A stretch of DNA of 6,882 nt, from contig SKKZ01000067.1 of the NCBI GenBank assembly GCA_007123455.1, positions 1-6,882 of the forward strand, written 5' to 3'. Source of the stretch: Coriobacteriia bacterium (GTDB lineage Bacteria > Actinomycetota > Coriobacteriia > Anaerosomatales > SLCP01). Within the stretch, counting starts at the first letter, position 1, and every line of letters begins with the position of its first letter. The notes beneath the pieces were generated by a model. It saw only the letters and a program-made list of their open reading frames with translations. It searched no databases and had not been told where the DNA came from. Shown here piece after piece: positions 6,710-6,882 of this stretch. A program made the position numbers and the translations under genes.

Positions 6710-6882
6710 ATGGATCTGAAGATAGACCGACTCGATGATCGGCGCGCGTGCATCTTCCACCTCGCCGGCGATATCGACATCGCGGTGGTCCCCGAGCTTC
6801 GCGATGCTCTCGATCGGGTCATCGATACCGGTTGCGAGAATATCGTTCTCGACATCGGTTCTGTGACGTATGCCGACAGCTC
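6710..6882 (+). CDS. STAS-domain anti-sigma-factor antagonist, RsbV/SpoIIAA-like (3' end outside window)
   Basis: Only the first 57 codons are present. The start ATG at 6710 follows AAGGGA (6696-6701) by eight bases. The peptide shows the early STAS fold: a first strand, then LAGDIDIAVVPELRDAL (the family form is G-E/D-L/I-D-x-x-x-x-x-x-L), then the strand NIVLDIGSVTYADS. The window stops inside the DSxG loop that carries the phosphorylated serine in RsbV and SpoIIAA, so the phospho-site is only partly visible. By family, the unphosphorylated form binds an anti-sigma kinase and releases a sigma factor; the kinase inactivates it by phosphorylation and a PP2C phosphatase reactivates it. The upstream PP2C gene, 18 bases away, is the likely reactivating enzyme. 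No anti-sigma kinase or sigma gene is visible. Confidence 0.88.
   Translation, partial: MDLKIDRLDDRRACIFHLAGDIDIAVVPELRDALDRVIDTGCENIVLDIGSVTYADS

Overview
The window is GC-rich, densely coded DNA with every gene on the + strand. It looks like a chromosomal segment of a high-GC bacterium that uses sigma-54, because it carries an NtrC-type activator with an intact GAFTGA loop and a near-consensus -24/-12 promoter. It also uses an RsbU/RsbV-type partner-switching pathway. A deep-branching actinobacterial lineage (for example a Coriobacteriia relative) is a guess from GC content and gene style only. There are no RNA genes, insertion sequences, CRISPR arrays or phage genes, and no intergenic gap exceeds 80 bases.

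Region 1 (1-1949) is a two-component pair: the C-terminal part of an NtrB/ZraS-like histidine kinase, cut by the window start, overlapping by ATGA a full-length NtrC-family sigma-54 activator (REC, AAA+, Fis-type HTH). Region 2 (1961-2582) starts 12 bases after the activator gene with a sigma-54 promoter. It drives two overlapping small genes: a two-helix membrane protein with a cytoplasmic four-cysteine zinc ribbon, and a 75-residue HMA (heavy-metal-associated) protein with a GMHCGSC metal site. Region 3 (2583-3386) has a sigma-70-type promoter whose -10 box is overlapped by an ATACC-N2-TA-N2-GGTAT dyad resembling CsoR/CstR-family operators. It is followed by a CcdA-type membrane thiol-disulfide transporter. 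Regions 1-3 together suggest a metal or thiol-stress module: signal to kinase, kinase to sigma-54 activator, activator to the zinc-ribbon and HMA proteins, with a separately repressed ccdA beside it.

Region 4 (3461-6882) is a second signalling system: a 1076-residue membrane receptor (extracytoplasmic sensor, HAMP, three GAF-like domains, PP2C/SpoIIE phosphatase), followed 18 bases later by the start of a STAS-domain anti-sigma-factor antagonist cut by the window end. The phosphatase probably dephosphorylates this STAS protein to free a sigma factor or another output.

The most interesting observations are the sigma-54 promoter directly after an orphan-type activator gene, the unusual zinc-ribbon/HMA pair it controls, and the CsoR-like operator ahead of ccdA. 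All regulatory assignments are read from sequence and are untested.
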